From Syngnathus acus (lineage: Eukaryota > Chordata > Actinopteri > Syngnathiformes > Syngnathidae), in the NCBI RefSeq assembly GCF_901709675.1, contig NC_051094.1:11464501-11528500 (forward strand): DNA of 64,000 nt. The letters run 5' to 3'. The position numbers and the translations under genes were made by a program. The notes beneath the pieces were generated by a model that had not been told where the DNA came from, did not search any database, and saw only the letters and a list, made by a program, of their open reading frames with translations. The number at the start of each line of letters is the position of its first letter. The first letter of the stretch is position 1. This document shows positions 33,901 to 43,536 of this stretch, piece by piece.

Positions 33901-35744
33901 GTAGATAGGTCCATTTCCTAACTGGCATCACTTGAGCTATACGTCTAAAATGATGTTGGTTCCAGCAATTAGGCATTCTTTTCGGTTCCCAATTGACTGG
34001 CAAAACTTGCGGATATTATAATTGCTCTTAGCCACGCATATCTAATTTGTGTCTTTTTAAGTGTTAATTAGTACACAATTTAAAGTGACGTCTTTATGTA
34101 GTATGCTCCACTGAAAAATGTCGGTGGCGGCCGGCTTAATGATTTTAGTTTAGGCAGGGAGTGTGTGAAGATGCAGAAATGTGTGTGCACACATGACAGG
34201 ATTTTCATTAGCACCTATGCATGATGGCCTTTCAGCGTTGCTTTGGGAAAGTGTAGTTTCTTCCGATGTGTGCTAGCAAAGAAGAGTGCAGAAGCACTGA
34301 GGTAGACAGTGTGCGCGTGGTGTGAGAGGGTGCGCTCCAAATAGAGGTGAAATTAATGAAGACAACATGTCACATATTTTTGGCAGTGGAGCAGGAACAG
34401 GAAATGAAGCTGGGCTCGTCTGGGCGACTGCCGCCCATGTTCTAGTGTGTCACTGTCCTGTCAGCCCATGTGTAAAACTGGCAGACATTGATACATGCTC
34501 GCCCCGATAACACCCCATTCCCCCATCCATCATCCACACAGACTCACCCACATCTGAATACATGGGATACATACATAGCCTACATACATTTCTACTGGAA
34601 TTATTTATTTGATGTGCCAGCAGTTGAAACTGAATTCTCGCGCGGTGGAGGCCTGAATGACGCCACTCACCGAGTTGTGATATGTGACAGGTTTTGGGGG
34701 ATCAGTCAAGTGGATGAAAATCAAAATGGGAGGTATTTAGACAGGGAGAACCTGCAATTCAATTGATAAAATGTGTGCGTTTGCTTTTGTTAGGCTTGGA
34801 GCGTTTAGTCTAGTGATCTTACAGCGCTCTCTTGTGTTTTGTTACAGTAGTACAACGGTTTGGGGCAACGTCACATTTTTCAGAGACACGTTCAAACACC
34901 CTGCAGCATGTTTTGGATTGACATTTTTGTTTTTATATTTTACATATTAAATAGAAGTTTGTGTGTTTTGTGTTATGTGCATTTTTTTTCATCAGTCATT
35001 TAGATTTGGGCAATAAAGTATAGAATTCTGACCTAAAGAGCTATAGTACTTAATATCATGACCTTTAAAGGGCAGTGATTTTCAACCACTGTGCTGTGGC
35101 ATGGGATAAATTCCAGTGTGCCGCAGGAAAATATCCAATTTTACTTAACTGGTCTGAAATTTATCATTTATTGACTACAATGACATTGACGTATACATAA
35201 AGGCAGAACATGTAAATGCACTTACAATTGTATTACTTTTACTATTCAATTACATACATTTGAATGACTCCCCCGGCAAGTGTATCATCAACTTTCAGGC
35301 CTGTTTTATTGGTAGATTTGTAGGAATCGAGATCATTCGTGTTGTATAGGCCTATTTTTGTGACATTTTTATTAGGTTGTCAGTAGTGGAAATACAGCAT
35401 GGCTCAGTAAAATGTTGGGAGACACATAGTAGAGTGATGTCACCAGAAGAGGGCAGTAAAACGTTTTTTTCCCCCTTCCCGTTCTCGCTTCTGAGTATTG
35501 TACTGTTGAAATGAACAAAAACATGTGTATATATGCACACTCCTTACTGTCGTGTTTCATCTGAATGAAATGCTCATGCTATTAACTCAAAATAGTCGAA
35601 ATAATTGTCTGCTAATCGGATTTGAGTGTCAAAGTGCATTGAAGCACTTGTTCTCTGGAGCAATATGTGTTCACTAATATCGTATATTTCCTCCTCATGC
35701 AGTTCCACTACAACTTCAGCACAGAGCAAAGCATTGTGCTATAA
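9885..35744 (+). CDS. mvb12b: mvb12b: ESCRT-I subunit MVB12B (multivesicular body subunit 12B), nine coding exons
   Basis: Joined coding exons: 9885-9971, 13020-13115, 14458-14548, 15469-15598, 16286-16396, 21668-21726, 31449-31504, 32230-32289, 35703-35744. All junctions are GT-AG and keep one frame; the product is 243 residues. Family knowledge: MVB12 proteins are the accessory fourth subunit of ESCRT-I (with TSG101, VPS28 and VPS37), which sorts ubiquitinated cargo into multivesicular bodies on endosomes. An N-terminal MABP domain binds acidic membranes and a C-terminal UMA domain is a conserved family module. Here the MABP-like part spans about residues 9-150 (key stretches DADLWKDGLFKSKVTRYLCF and VKLIDIKDALPEGF). 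A low-complexity linker follows (about 151-188), then the UMA-like part (about 189-240, with ITAMDDVPF and LMGITIKSLAEIEEE). The A/B paralogue call leans on the neighbouring lmx1b. The protein is shorter than mammalian MVB12B: the linker is contracted and the C-terminus ends soon after TEQS. The first ATG (9885) has A at -3 and G at +4, but a good acceptor 9 bases upstream implies at least one earlier exon, so an upstream in-frame start is possible. Confidence 0.9.
10139..10235. mobile_element. Non-autonomous DNA transposon fragment (CCGTATTTTCCGG terminus)
   Basis: It begins ACCGTATTTTCCGGACTATA and continues with ACCGCTACTTTTT and a GCAGCTTAT motif, as in a common fish repeat family. The terminus matches the reverse complement of the repeat at the start of the window. 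The right end is not clear. Confidence 0.6.
10995..11115. repeat. Degenerate interspersed repeat (CGATACC-rich)
   Basis: A series of GATACC/CGATAC motifs (CTTCGATACC, GACCGATACC, CACCGATACTG, TTGATACGACG) typical of a dispersed fish repeat. Family and ends are uncertain. Confidence 0.35.
13020..13115 (+). CDS. mvb12b: mvb12b coding exon 2 (residues 30-61)
   Basis: Preceded by a strong polypyrimidine tract (about 12980-13011) and acceptor TGTAG at 13019. It encodes the most conserved part of the MABP-like domain, containing DADLWKDGLFKSKVTRYLCF, nearly identical to vertebrate MVB12B as I recall it. Donor CCT|GTAAGT after 13115. Both ends are phase 0, so skipping this 96-base exon would keep frame. 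Confidence 0.93.
13116..14457 (+). other. mvb12b: mvb12b intron 2
   Basis: 1.3-kb intron between phase-0 exon ends. No gene or repeat recognised; a 123-codon antisense frame over its end and exon 3 looks like chance. Confidence 0.85.
14458..14548 (+). CDS. mvb12b: mvb12b coding exon 3 (residues 62-92)
   Basis: Acceptor CTTACAG ends at 14457. The exon encodes GPDVVVGVKLIDIKDALPEG and continues into FIAIQETLDT, corresponding to the family's VDMKLIDIKDTLPVGFIPIQETVDT strand-turn segment. It ends after one base of codon 92 (Lys) at donor A|GTAAG. Confidence 0.92.
14549..15468 (+). other. mvb12b: mvb12b intron 3
   Basis: 0.9-kb phase-1 intron; AT-rich, with a short TTTA-like run near 14785-14801. 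Nothing else recognised. Confidence 0.85.
15469..15598 (+). CDS. mvb12b: mvb12b coding exon 4 (residues 92-135)
   Basis: Acceptor TGATCAG ends at 15468 and the first two bases complete Lys92. The exon encodes EPAMKKRRLCVKMSPRAAAD and then TAVFDFQIIAKSKQHLVHYTSMG, matching the basic KKRLCIK stretch and the following AxFDxxI strand of MVB12 MABP domains. Donor GG|GTACGT follows 15598 after two bases of Gly135. Confidence 0.93.
15599..16285 (+). other. mvb12b: mvb12b intron 4
   Basis: 0.7-kb phase-2 intron. It contains an AT-rich block with a 61-base-period direct repeat (15729-15820) dense in ATTA/TAATTA motifs. Confidence 0.85.
15729..15820. repeat. AT-rich direct repeat dense in TAAT/ATTA motifs
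   Basis: A 30-base unit beginning AGTAATTAGAGTTATTAATT recurs 61 bases later with about two mismatches. The interval between is also made of ATTAAT/TTAATTAA words. Either a simple AT-rich repeat or a cluster of homeodomain core sites. Confidence 0.6.
16286..16396 (+). CDS. mvb12b: mvb12b coding exon 5 (residues 135-172)
   Basis: Acceptor TTTGCAG ends at 16285. The exon encodes GEINNMGLWYRMGEVP (family GELNSMGIWYRMGRVP), which closes the MABP-like domain. It then enters a Ser/Gln/Asn-rich linker of low complexity. Donor AG|GTAATA after 16396 leaves two bases of codon 172. Confidence 0.92.
17647..17659. repeat. SINE target-site duplication, left copy
   Basis: TAAATGGTGAACC; identical copy at 18026-18038. 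Confidence 0.85.
17660..18025 (-). mobile_element. tRNA-derived SINE, minus orientation, full copy
   Basis: A 366-base element flanked by a perfect 13-base target-site duplication, TAAATGGTGAACC, at 17647-17659 and 18026-18038. Read on the minus strand it starts GGCGGCTCGGTGGC, has a Pol III B-box-like GGTTCAATTCC, the conserved middle CATCCCAAAAACATGC, and ends in GGATGGATGGATG units (the plus-strand CATCCATCC at the left edge). This is a common teleost dispersed repeat. The intact duplication indicates a fairly recent insertion. Confidence 0.85.
18026..18038. repeat. SINE target-site duplication, right copy
   Basis: TAAATGGTGAACC directly after the SINE head. Confidence 0.85.
20623..20640. 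repeat. (GGT)n short microsatellite
   Basis: About six GGT units followed by G-rich sequence. Confidence 0.8.
21668..21726 (+). CDS. mvb12b: mvb12b coding exon 6 (linker; NAGNAG acceptor)
   Basis: Two acceptors lie in tandem (ACAGCAG). Splicing after 21667 gives 59 bases and starts with Arg172 RTISRPTYEP; splicing after 21664 adds CAG, changes the split codon to Ser and inserts one Arg. Both keep frame. The exon ends at ACA G|GTAAAG (21726), phase 1. It encodes the linker leading to the UMA-like module and is shorter than the corresponding mammalian region. Confidence 0.87.
23108..23152. repeat. Impure (GT)n tract
   Basis: GTGTGTGTGTGCGTGTGTGTGC-like alternating purine-pyrimidine sequence; source of a spurious Cys/Val-rich open frame. 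Confidence 0.85.
30145..30206 (+). mobile_element. LINE 3' tail fragment
   Basis: The segment TCTGTGATGAAGGGCTATAT followed by GAACAGATTTGACTTGACTTGG resembles the terminal sequence of fish LINEs (a GGGCTATATAA motif then a TTGAC-TTGAC tail). Only the 3' end is present, as expected for a 5'-truncated insertion. Confidence 0.55.
31449..31504 (+). CDS. mvb12b: mvb12b coding exon 7 (start of UMA module, residues 192-210)
   Basis: Acceptor TTTTTACAG ends at 31448. The exon encodes AMDDVPFGVAQRFYDTSKE; AMDGVPF is the hallmark of the UMA module in MVB12A/B. The rest of the exon (VAQRFYDTSKE) differs clearly from the mammalian residues, so this part is less constrained. Donor GAG|GTAAAA after 31504, phase 0. 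Confidence 0.9.
31505..32229 (+). other. mvb12b: mvb12b intron 7 with long pyrimidine-rich tract
   Basis: 0.7-kb phase-0 intron. About 31786-32020 is a strongly pyrimidine-biased stretch (C/T-rich with few purines) upstream of exon 8, well beyond a normal splice tract; a 116-codon open frame there is a by-product. Confidence 0.8.
32230..32289 (+). CDS. mvb12b: mvb12b coding exon 8 (core UMA helix, residues 211-230)
   Basis: Acceptor TGATTTCAG ends at 32229. Exactly 20 codons, containing LMGITIKSLAEIEEE, the most conserved stretch of the UMA domain (mammalian LLGITIKSLAEIEKE). Donor GAA|GTGAGT after 32289. Both ends are phase 0. Confidence 0.93.
35065..35300. mobile_element. Interspersed DNA repeat (TTTCAACCACTGTGCTGTGG type)
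   Basis: The phrases TTTTCAACCACTGTGCTGTG, CAGTGTGCCGCAGGAAAAT and TCCAATTTTACTTAACTGG match a widespread vertebrate repeat that I recall as hAT-like and non-autonomous. The right end is uncertain. Confidence 0.5.
35443..35457 (+). promoter_or_regulatory. CTCF-like binding motif (candidate)
   Basis: CCAGAAGAGGGCAGT matches 14 of 15 positions of the CTCF core CCASYAGRKGGCRSY; the mismatch is A at the Y position. It lies 245 bases before the last mvb12b exon, between mvb12b and lmx1b. Confidence 0.35.
35703..35744 (+). CDS. mvb12b: mvb12b terminal coding exon 9 (residues 231-243, stop TAA)
   Basis: Acceptor CTCATGCAG ends at 35702. The exon encodes FHYNFSTEQSIVL followed by TAA at 35742-35744. 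FHYNFSTEQS aligns with the family's YEYSFRTEQS, but the AAARLPPS tail of mammalian MVB12A/B is absent. The 3' untranslated region follows directly. Confidence 0.88.
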   Translation, partial: FHYNFSTEQSIVL

Positions 35745-36300
35745 CATCCTCTGGATTCCTTCAACATGATGGGACCATACTGTGGACAAAAGGATCGTCA
35801 TTAAGTGATAAAAGAGAAAACATAAGATGCATTACTGTTATAAAAGCTGGCTGTGTACAATGTTTAGATTCAAATGTATTTGACAATACGCCTTTGTAAA
35901 ACGTGAATATAGTGAAATGCTAAAAAAAATATGAATCCAATTAATATCCATTTAATGTGGGTATTTTTAAGTTGGCTGAGATTTTGACATTTGGTTGCCT
36001 CCGAGGGACCAAAACGCACAACAAACAGACAGCTCTCAGGGGTCTGCATGTTCTAGCAGAAATATATTTCCATCACAAAGTTCATCATGCAGTGTGCAGA
36101 ACGAGCGAGCAGAGCTCTGAGGCGCTGTGCCTTTACCCCAGACGCCCATACTTCAATGCAGTGACACATCAACTGAGTCAGCTCTTAAAGAAAATCATTC
36201 AAATATTATAACATGTCAGCTCTGATGCACGGCATGCCTTTTCCTACAGTCTCACAGACAAACTTGTGAATAAAAACACCAGCAGTAAAAGTGACCAAAT
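35745..36300 (+). other. mvb12b: mvb12b 3' untranslated region with candidate poly(A) signal
   Basis: The stop codon is followed by non-coding sequence. The first clean AATAAA hexamer noticed is at 36269-36274, about 525 bases after the stop, followed by an A-rich and then TG-containing stretch. The 3' end is therefore proposed near 36290, but further AATAAA motifs occur downstream and only transcripts would decide. Confidence 0.4.
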
Positions 36301-37649
36301 ATGCAGTAATTTATGGGTTACAGTACACTGACACTGACACACCCAGTGTCATGTAAAAAGCTTTGTTTCACAAACAAATGGGAATGACATAGTTTTGATT
36401 TTATTTTGACCAACTCACTGTGTCTCATCCATGTTGTTACTGTAAACTGAGTATATTATATGTACAGTAATACCTCTCCCTGGTTTAATTTTATGTGGCT
36501 GAAATATTTTTGAGCTTCTCCCTGAAGCTGCACAAGCGTCACAGAATGACATTCAATAGTAAAGCAAAAGGTTCACACAAAACAAATGGTCAGGGGGGTA
36601 TCGTGGAAATATTTTTGATGATTTTTTGTTACAGTACTGCAACTTTGACTCTAAAAAAACTCTACTTAGATTGCACCACAAGTAACTTCTTGTTCCATTC
36701 CAGACTTGGAGTTGCTAACTAAATAGCTGTCTTTTCTAAAAATCATCCCTGATGACTCTTGGGTGTCTCTGTAGTGTTTCTTTCAGTCATCCTGGGCATG
36801 GTAATTCACAAAAGTTGACTCAAGAAGAAACCAACAAACCAATCTGGACAAACCAAGAGTCCAGCTGCCTCAGCTCAACTTTTGCATATCCCCTGATAAC
36901 TTTTGTTGTGTTATCTTTTCAGTTCTGCTGCTGGTGTAGCAGTGACAATCTGAGTATTTACCCACATGGGGAGACATCCCAGTGCACCACCAAGCCGTCC
37001 ATATAAATATTTACTTAGCCATTTCCTTACTTTCCTACCCTGTGTAACTGGAAGTACAGCCATTCAAAACAGACAAGGGATATTAGAAACATGTGTAATT
37101 AAAATAAATAAGTACACTACCGCATCCCATGGAGTAAACAGCAATGTGCAGCAAATACTTTTGTATCGGGAAAAAAAAATATGGTTCACTCACCACTAAA
37201 TGAGCATAGTTTAATTATCTGTCTCTATTGTCTAAAACAATTTAAATAATGTGTTTCCTCATTGACAACAGTACTAAATTCTACAAATGCATCCGTACCA
37301 CAGAAAATACCTGACTACGCTTATACTAAACAAAATACCATTTAAAAGTAATAATTTGCATTATGATATGCATCGCCTCTCAGAACAAATTGGCAGGATA
37401 GCATTAACATTGTTTCATCCTCTGATCGGTTGATCATGTAGTGATCTACCACATATTCATCTATTTCGTAATCAGCATTTGCATGACAAACACAAATACA
37501 TAAATATATCTAATAACATAAGAGATATCGATTCTGCTCCAGATTATGTGGCACAGATGTGTGTTGTTATATTGCGTTTGGAAACAAGGCAAGTCTGCAG
37601 ATGGGCACATAGAAACAATGTTCACAGAGCTGCGTGCCTAGAATAACCC

Positions 37650-37673
37650 CTTTTAAAAAAAAAAAAAAAAAAA
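37650..37673. repeat. poly(A) run
   Basis: About 20 consecutive A after TTTT; possibly the tail of a retroposed sequence, but no body was recognised. Confidence 0.6.
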
Positions 37674-38594
37674 GCTGCCACAGATGGTTTCCATTTTCCA
37701 TTCACGCCTGTATGATAAGTCAAATAATGTTTTTTGGACCACACTTGGAAATTAAAATAGTAGTATGTGTGTGCTTGTTCTGAGAAGAAATTGAAAGACC
37801 AAAGAGATAATTGAAGCCTGTTGTGCAACTGGCAGATCTGTTCTTTAAAAGTTTTTTTGCTCGTATCTCTGACCCACCAGGCCTACTTGTGGCTCAGTGG
37901 CTGGAGTGTTGTTTTAGAGGGTTTGGCTCACTGAAGCTGAGCTGAACTGGTGAGCTGCACATCAAAGCTCCACCCTCTGCGAGTACGCCAGATGTCCCGT
38001 GGTCATTTTTACACTCACACTCGAGCGCATGACACGGAGCGGTGTGCAAGCATGTAGACAGGGGTGGATGGGCTGCCTGGAAATTGGAAAAGGAAGCCCA
38101 TATTTATGAGGTGGTTTGAGATGCCGTGTTAAGACGGGCTTAGCTTGCCACTCTCCCTCTGACGGCCCTGTTTCCCCCTGCACTTGGGTGACCAGAGACA
38201 GATAGAAGTGAAGGAGGAAAGGCAGAATGCCTGTCAAAACAGGTCCTGACCAGACCTGCACTCACAGCTAACAAAGTCACAAGCAGATGATGCAACAAAT
38301 CACGTGGATGCCACCGAACATCTACAGTGGTGAGTTTGTGTTTGTCCGAGCTTCGTGCTTGGTGGGACATGCTGATCTAATACGTGTTTTATCATGATAC
38401 TCTTAAAACTCCAGATCAAAAGTAAACCAAGCTGGATGGAATAGCTAAACCAACACAAATGCAATTTCAAAGCTCAGTCTGGTGGGTCAAAAATAATTAA
38501 CCCAATCTTGGGTAAAATGAACCCAATATGCTCAAAATCTAGGAGAACAGCCAATTGTTTGATTGTTTTTATGTGTATTTGTTTTTTAAAAAAA

Positions 38595-38946
38595 GGTGGC
38601 ACGGTGAGGCACTGGTCAGCATGTCCGCCTCACAGTTCAGAGGGTGCGGGTTCGATTCCACCGCCAGCCCTCCCTGTTTGGAGTTTGCATGTTCTCCCCA
38701 TGTCTGCGTGGGTTTTCCCGAGGAACTCCGGTTTCCTCCCACATCCCAAAAACCTGCATGGTAGGCCGATTGAGCACCCCAAATTGCCCATAGGTGTGAG
38801 CGCAAGTGCCAATGGTTGTTCGTCTCTATGTGCCCTGCGATTGGCTGTCAACCAGTTCGGGGTGTCCGCTGCCTGCTGCCCGATAACTGCTGGGATAGGC
38901 TCCAGCACGCCCACGACCCCCGTGGGGACAAGCTGTACAGAAAATG
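38595..38946 (+). mobile_element. tRNA-derived SINE, plus orientation
   Basis: Starts GGTGGCACGGTGAGGC, has a B-box-like GGTTCGATTCC near 38649, the conserved CATCCCAAAAACCTGCATGG block, and ends GGGACAAGCTGTACAGAAAATG. It is the same family as the minus-strand copy at 17660-18025. The GGATGG tail units are missing and no clear target-site duplication is seen, so this copy is older or truncated. It accounts for a 169-codon open frame. Confidence 0.8.
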
Positions 38947-41872
38947 AATTTCCAAAAATGGTATTTTTTGGGAGGGAGGTATGTCATTTTAAAAGATGCG
39001 CATTTATAAGGAAGTGAAATATTATAAATATATTTCAATTTGGTAATTTTACTTGATTTTCAAGCAAGTTGAGGTACAAACTTGATCACTGAATGCATTG
39101 TAAAAGGTGGCATAGTATTTTGAAATTTGTTTAAAAAGCAATGAGCAGGTTCCATGCAACTATGTCCTCTTGTGGTTCTGAGCCCATACATGAGGACAAG
39201 AGAGTGAGCCCATGGGATACATATACATGTAAATGTTTTGACATGACTTCATGGGAATGTTGCTGATCTGGTTCAATCATTATCAGAGCCTTTCAGTTCA
39301 TAAAAAATATTGATGTCAGAAATGAAGTGTTTAGGTTGAGAAGAATAATAATGTGCCAAATAACATCTCAAAGTCTCACTATTCACACAATAATGATGAT
39401 ATAAATATGTTATGATGCGCCCGGAGACAATCGCCTGAAAGCCATTTCTGTCATGAAGTTCCAGAAGACCCTTGCTTCTCTATTTACATTCTGACATCAT
39501 CTAACGTGGTCGGCATGTCCCACAGAGACTCCAAGTGAGAGGTTAGCCGTGTGGTCGTTGCTCCGCCGCCACCTCAACAATCCTCCTGGCTGCACTCCAA
39601 CGGGACATCAAATGTGAGGTTACATGAGTGATCTCCCAGAACGCGGATCCTCCTCCTCCCCAATGCAGCCCCCACACTCTCCCCTGCCATGCTGCGGCCA
39701 CCACATGTGAGTCAAATTATTATAATTGAGCGAGGATGTAGTCGGGTGTGAGGTGATCTCTCTCTTCATCCCTCCCCGCATCCCCCTCGAAGATATTCTG
39801 TCAAATGACCAGCAAGCATCTTTTGCCCCGCCTCCGGCTCTTGTAACACAGAAATCAATTAACTCCTTTTAAGTCTGATCAAAGCGCTTGATCACCCTGC
39901 AGGTCTTTCCACAACCTGCAAGACAATTAGCCCTTTTTGCTCCTGTCCAGATCAAGCACCGTGCACATACTACAGTAGGACTGGTGTGGGCAGAAACAAA
40001 CAGAAATGACCCTAATGAGGGACCGTTTCAATAGCCTTCCTCGACTGAACAGCCAAGTAGTTGGCAGAGGTCAAACAAAATATGCCTATGACCCTGGCAT
40101 ACATTTGATTGCATTAGGCACCAGACTTGTTGTGACAAAGCACAGCAAGACTGTGATATCAAACTGTTTGGACATGGGGGTGGGAGGTGCCAGTGTAGCT
40201 TTCGTCCATAGACAGGTGCACTGACCCTGTCCACCCTCGAAGGTGCCACTTGCATTTTATTTGACATTAATGGCGGGCCAGCATTTCTTAACAGGCACCT
40301 GGATGCAATAAAGGGCCAGCTCCTGAGCTCTGGCTGCCCAGAGGATTTCCCAGCAGCTCCCGCGGGACCTCTGGCTAGTTAAGATGTTTATTAAGCTGAA
40401 AGTGGTCCGGTGGGAAAACACAGCACTTCTGAGAGATTCGGGCCAGCAGTTTTCTTGTTAGTCAGAGCTCTCCCCTGAGAGTTGGGTTTCTTTTTCTTTC
40501 AAACCACGGAGGGAGGACAGGGTCAGTTCACAAGGCCACGAGGTTGACCGGCTGGTAACTAGGCGCATGAACCCAGGAAGGGAAAAATCCAAAGACATTC
40601 CTAAACTTAGAATGTTAGCTAAACACATCTCGGAGGTGCAGTCGTGTCAGCGCTGTGTCAAGTGAAATTTGGCAGCAGCCATAGCGAGATTGGAATTCGA
40701 GATTTGCTTCCTGTGTGTGGCGTTTTGTTCTCGAAATAAAATGGGGGGAGGGGGGTAAATGAGAATGATCACAATACAATTAGTAGCATTTTGTGTGTGG
40801 AGGCACTTGAAAAAAAATCATTCGAGTTTTATGGAAATAACTATATTCTCCTTGTAACTCCAAATTGTGTGATTTTCTGGGAAATTGTTGTATTTGTGTG
40901 TTTTGGCACGATTCATTGTCGTTGTGCAATGTTCCAATGTATGGATTTGTGTGCAAGAACATATTACTTACTCCTGTACTTCTGGAAAATATCCCAGTTT
41001 GAAGATACTGTCATACTGTGCATAAATTACATTTAGACATAGTCTACCCAATTTCTCTTAGATACATAGAGTAGCTATATTCCGTACCATATAGAAGTAA
41101 TTTCATAAAAAATACTTATGGCTCAAAAAGTTGTTTGTGTCCAGATTATAGTGATGTTAGTTCTGCTTGGTGTTTGCCAGATCTTGACCTCAATAAGCTG
41201 TGTTGGACCTCTAGTTCAAAGCTCCAGTCTCTTGCCTGAGGCGCTCTACCCTAATAACTTCAGTTAGCCTTTTTTTTTTCTTTTTCGTTTTTTCCTCAAT
41301 GCCATCGCCCTCACTCCACTCATAAGAATTTAAAAGGGAAATGGTGTGATTAAAATAGTCTTCCTATGTGTCAGGCTGAGCTCAACACATCTCTTCCCTT
41401 GTCCTTCTTTAATTTTTAACTTGAAGTCAGCCGAGCCGGTGGCGAGCACATTGTGAGCTGAGCGGCACTCAGCACCTGATGGGTTTTTAGTACTCTCTGC
41501 CCAATGTTCTGGACAGATTAGAAATGGCCTGATCCTGTGACAGATGCTGTCTGGATCTTCACCATCAGATACAAACAGCTGCGAAACATCTGGGAGGTTT
41601 CTACCTTCTTTAGACATAGTTGCATTTTTACGGACGCAAACACAACATGTATGCAACATGTCAAATTGTACTATTGTTAAAGTTCCCTATCAATTAATTT
41701 TGATTTTGTATTATTAAACCAAATGTGATATAAAATTATTTTCCGAATACAGTATAATGTGGAAATGTAGAATCAGAATTGCAAACTGTATTTGTCTATT
41801 ATTGTGGGTTTAGTTTGTAGTAGAGGAACACTTTTTTTTATATAGCTAACTAGCTAGCTAATTTAATTCAAC

Positions 41873-42015
41873 TTCATTTCTATTTTATTTATACACCGCC
41901 AAATCTCAACGCAATTTGTCTAAAGGCACTTAACATTTGGCGCAGTTCCAGAACTGCACCAAGTGAACCCCGAATGAGCAACAGAAGCAGACATCAGTGT
42001 GGGATGGCCATCTTC
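41873..42015. repeat. Interspersed repeat fragment (CGCCAAATCTCAAC type)
   Basis: TTTATTTATACACCGCCAAATCTCAACGC and TCTAAAGGCACTTAACATTT resemble a common teleost repeat (TATAGCGCCAAATCACAAC, CTCAAGGCACTTT). Degenerate; family not assigned. Confidence 0.45.
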
Positions 42016-42737
42016 CTCACCCAGTTAACTTAAGGGGGAAAGTATTTTAAACACCGCTCACTTTTATGCAGTCTGGTTGAACATGAATTGGTTTTATTTC
42101 TCCAAAAGAATGTATGCATTGCAAATTAGCAGCATAGCAAAGGTCACATTTTTCGTCATTGGCATACTACATCCTAAAATCCTGCTCCTGACCCTCTGCA
42201 GTCTTAAATTTCTTCTACCATTTTTTTAAGTAAACAGTTGTTTTTTTGTGCAAAGAGATCTGCTAAATTTAAAATCAAAAGCTAAATTTCTCACAGTAGC
42301 CCATGCTGGTGTTCCATTGTTTTTACAATGTTTTCTCAAAGTCCTCAATGAGTACTGCCTTGCTTTGTTTTAGTGTGGTCCTTCCACTTAACACCTCATT
42401 GGTGCATATTGTTATAGAGAGATTTAAGATTCTTAAGGCACTCATCAACAGTCAGAGAAAATCAAATTTCACGTGGGTGCCTTGGAGGCATTTGGAGCCC
42501 AGGGGTCCATTTTATCTGAAATTATCCAGGTCTTTCCGTACGTGTTCAGATAGAGGCTTGTTTGGCTATCGTGTGTGTGCATGTGTGTACTTGTGGCATT
42601 GTGAAGGCATTATCAGCGGGGTACCATTTTATTGGAAAATGACTTGCTGCATGATAGCTGCAGCTGACAGTTCGGGACACAGAATTCCTGAAGCATACGG
42701 AGAAAACTGACTATCCCAGCGCATTAGGTTTTGTCAC

Positions 42738-43050
42738 AGTTCCCGGATTGGTGAATTAATGATGTGTTCCCATGAAATTGGGCTCCCATTCACCTGATCT
42801 CACGCCATGAGACTTTTTTGTTGTTGAAAGCCTATGGATGAAGGCCTCGGGATCTCCCTATGCTTGAAGAAGGCATCAGAAACGCATGTGCTTCAGTGAC
42901 TCCCGAAATTTTGTCAGATCTTGGTCAGGCATGCGTGACTGCTACGAAAGAGGTGGTGCACATGTCAAGGTGTTCCACTGACTTATGGATGAACATCCCA
43001 AAGATTGTATTGGTGGTTCAATTATTCTCAGTTCATTTAGGATTCTGAAC
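42738..43050 (+). pseudogene. Decayed mariner-superfamily transposase fragment
   Basis: From 42787 the frame reads HSPDLTP-stop-DFF, the signature around the last catalytic acidic residue of Tc1/mariner transposases (YSPDLAPSDY or SPDLTPCDFF types). After a frame change the sequence LPMLEEGIRNACASVTPEIL matches the C-terminal helix seen after that motif. Upstream, TTCCCGGATTGG gives FPDW before stops. At least two stops and two frame changes make it non-functional. No terminal repeats were identified. Confidence 0.5.
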
Positions 43051-43536
43051 CCGATAAATTTCATCACTTCGGGGGGGGGTTCACTTTATGTCAAAAAAAG
43101 CCCGGTGGTAAATACTGTGGTACAATAAACTTGAGGAGTGTTCCATAACTTTTCAAAAAATAATACAAAACCATGAGAAGCTTTTGAAACATTTATTTTG
43201 AAAAATCAATTAATTCGACCGATATAAGTATTTTAAATTTTGCCAGTTGTTATTTTTCAAAAGGCAATACTGTAATTGTTTAACAGAAAACAAAAGCATT
43301 TGAAGTATTATTTTTCACACTTTGCATGTCAAAATATCTTTATCATTGTGCCACAAATTAAACTTCATGATTTGCAACGTGTTTTCTTTTGCTGTTAATT
43401 AATTTTTTGATATACACCCCTCCGCGCCCTTTTTCCCTGAAAACTAACACGAATACATTTTAATGCCTTTAGAGTTTCCACGTTTTCATCTATGACAATT
43501 GGTATTTCTATTATCTCGATGTTTCTTTATCGTTAT

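Larger units (their letters stand above)
32290..35702 (+). other. mvb12b: mvb12b intron 8
   Basis: 3.4-kb phase-0 intron before the terminal exon. It contains a degenerate interspersed repeat (35065-35300) and a CTCF-like motif (35443-35457). The rest is unassigned. Confidence 0.85.

Noticed and set aside
38508-39017. 169-codon open frame on the plus strand (and several antisense frames at 38569-39038)
   Set aside because: It lies across the SINE copy at 38595-38946; the matching copy at 17660-18025 gives the same peptides, so it is repeat sequence and not a gene.
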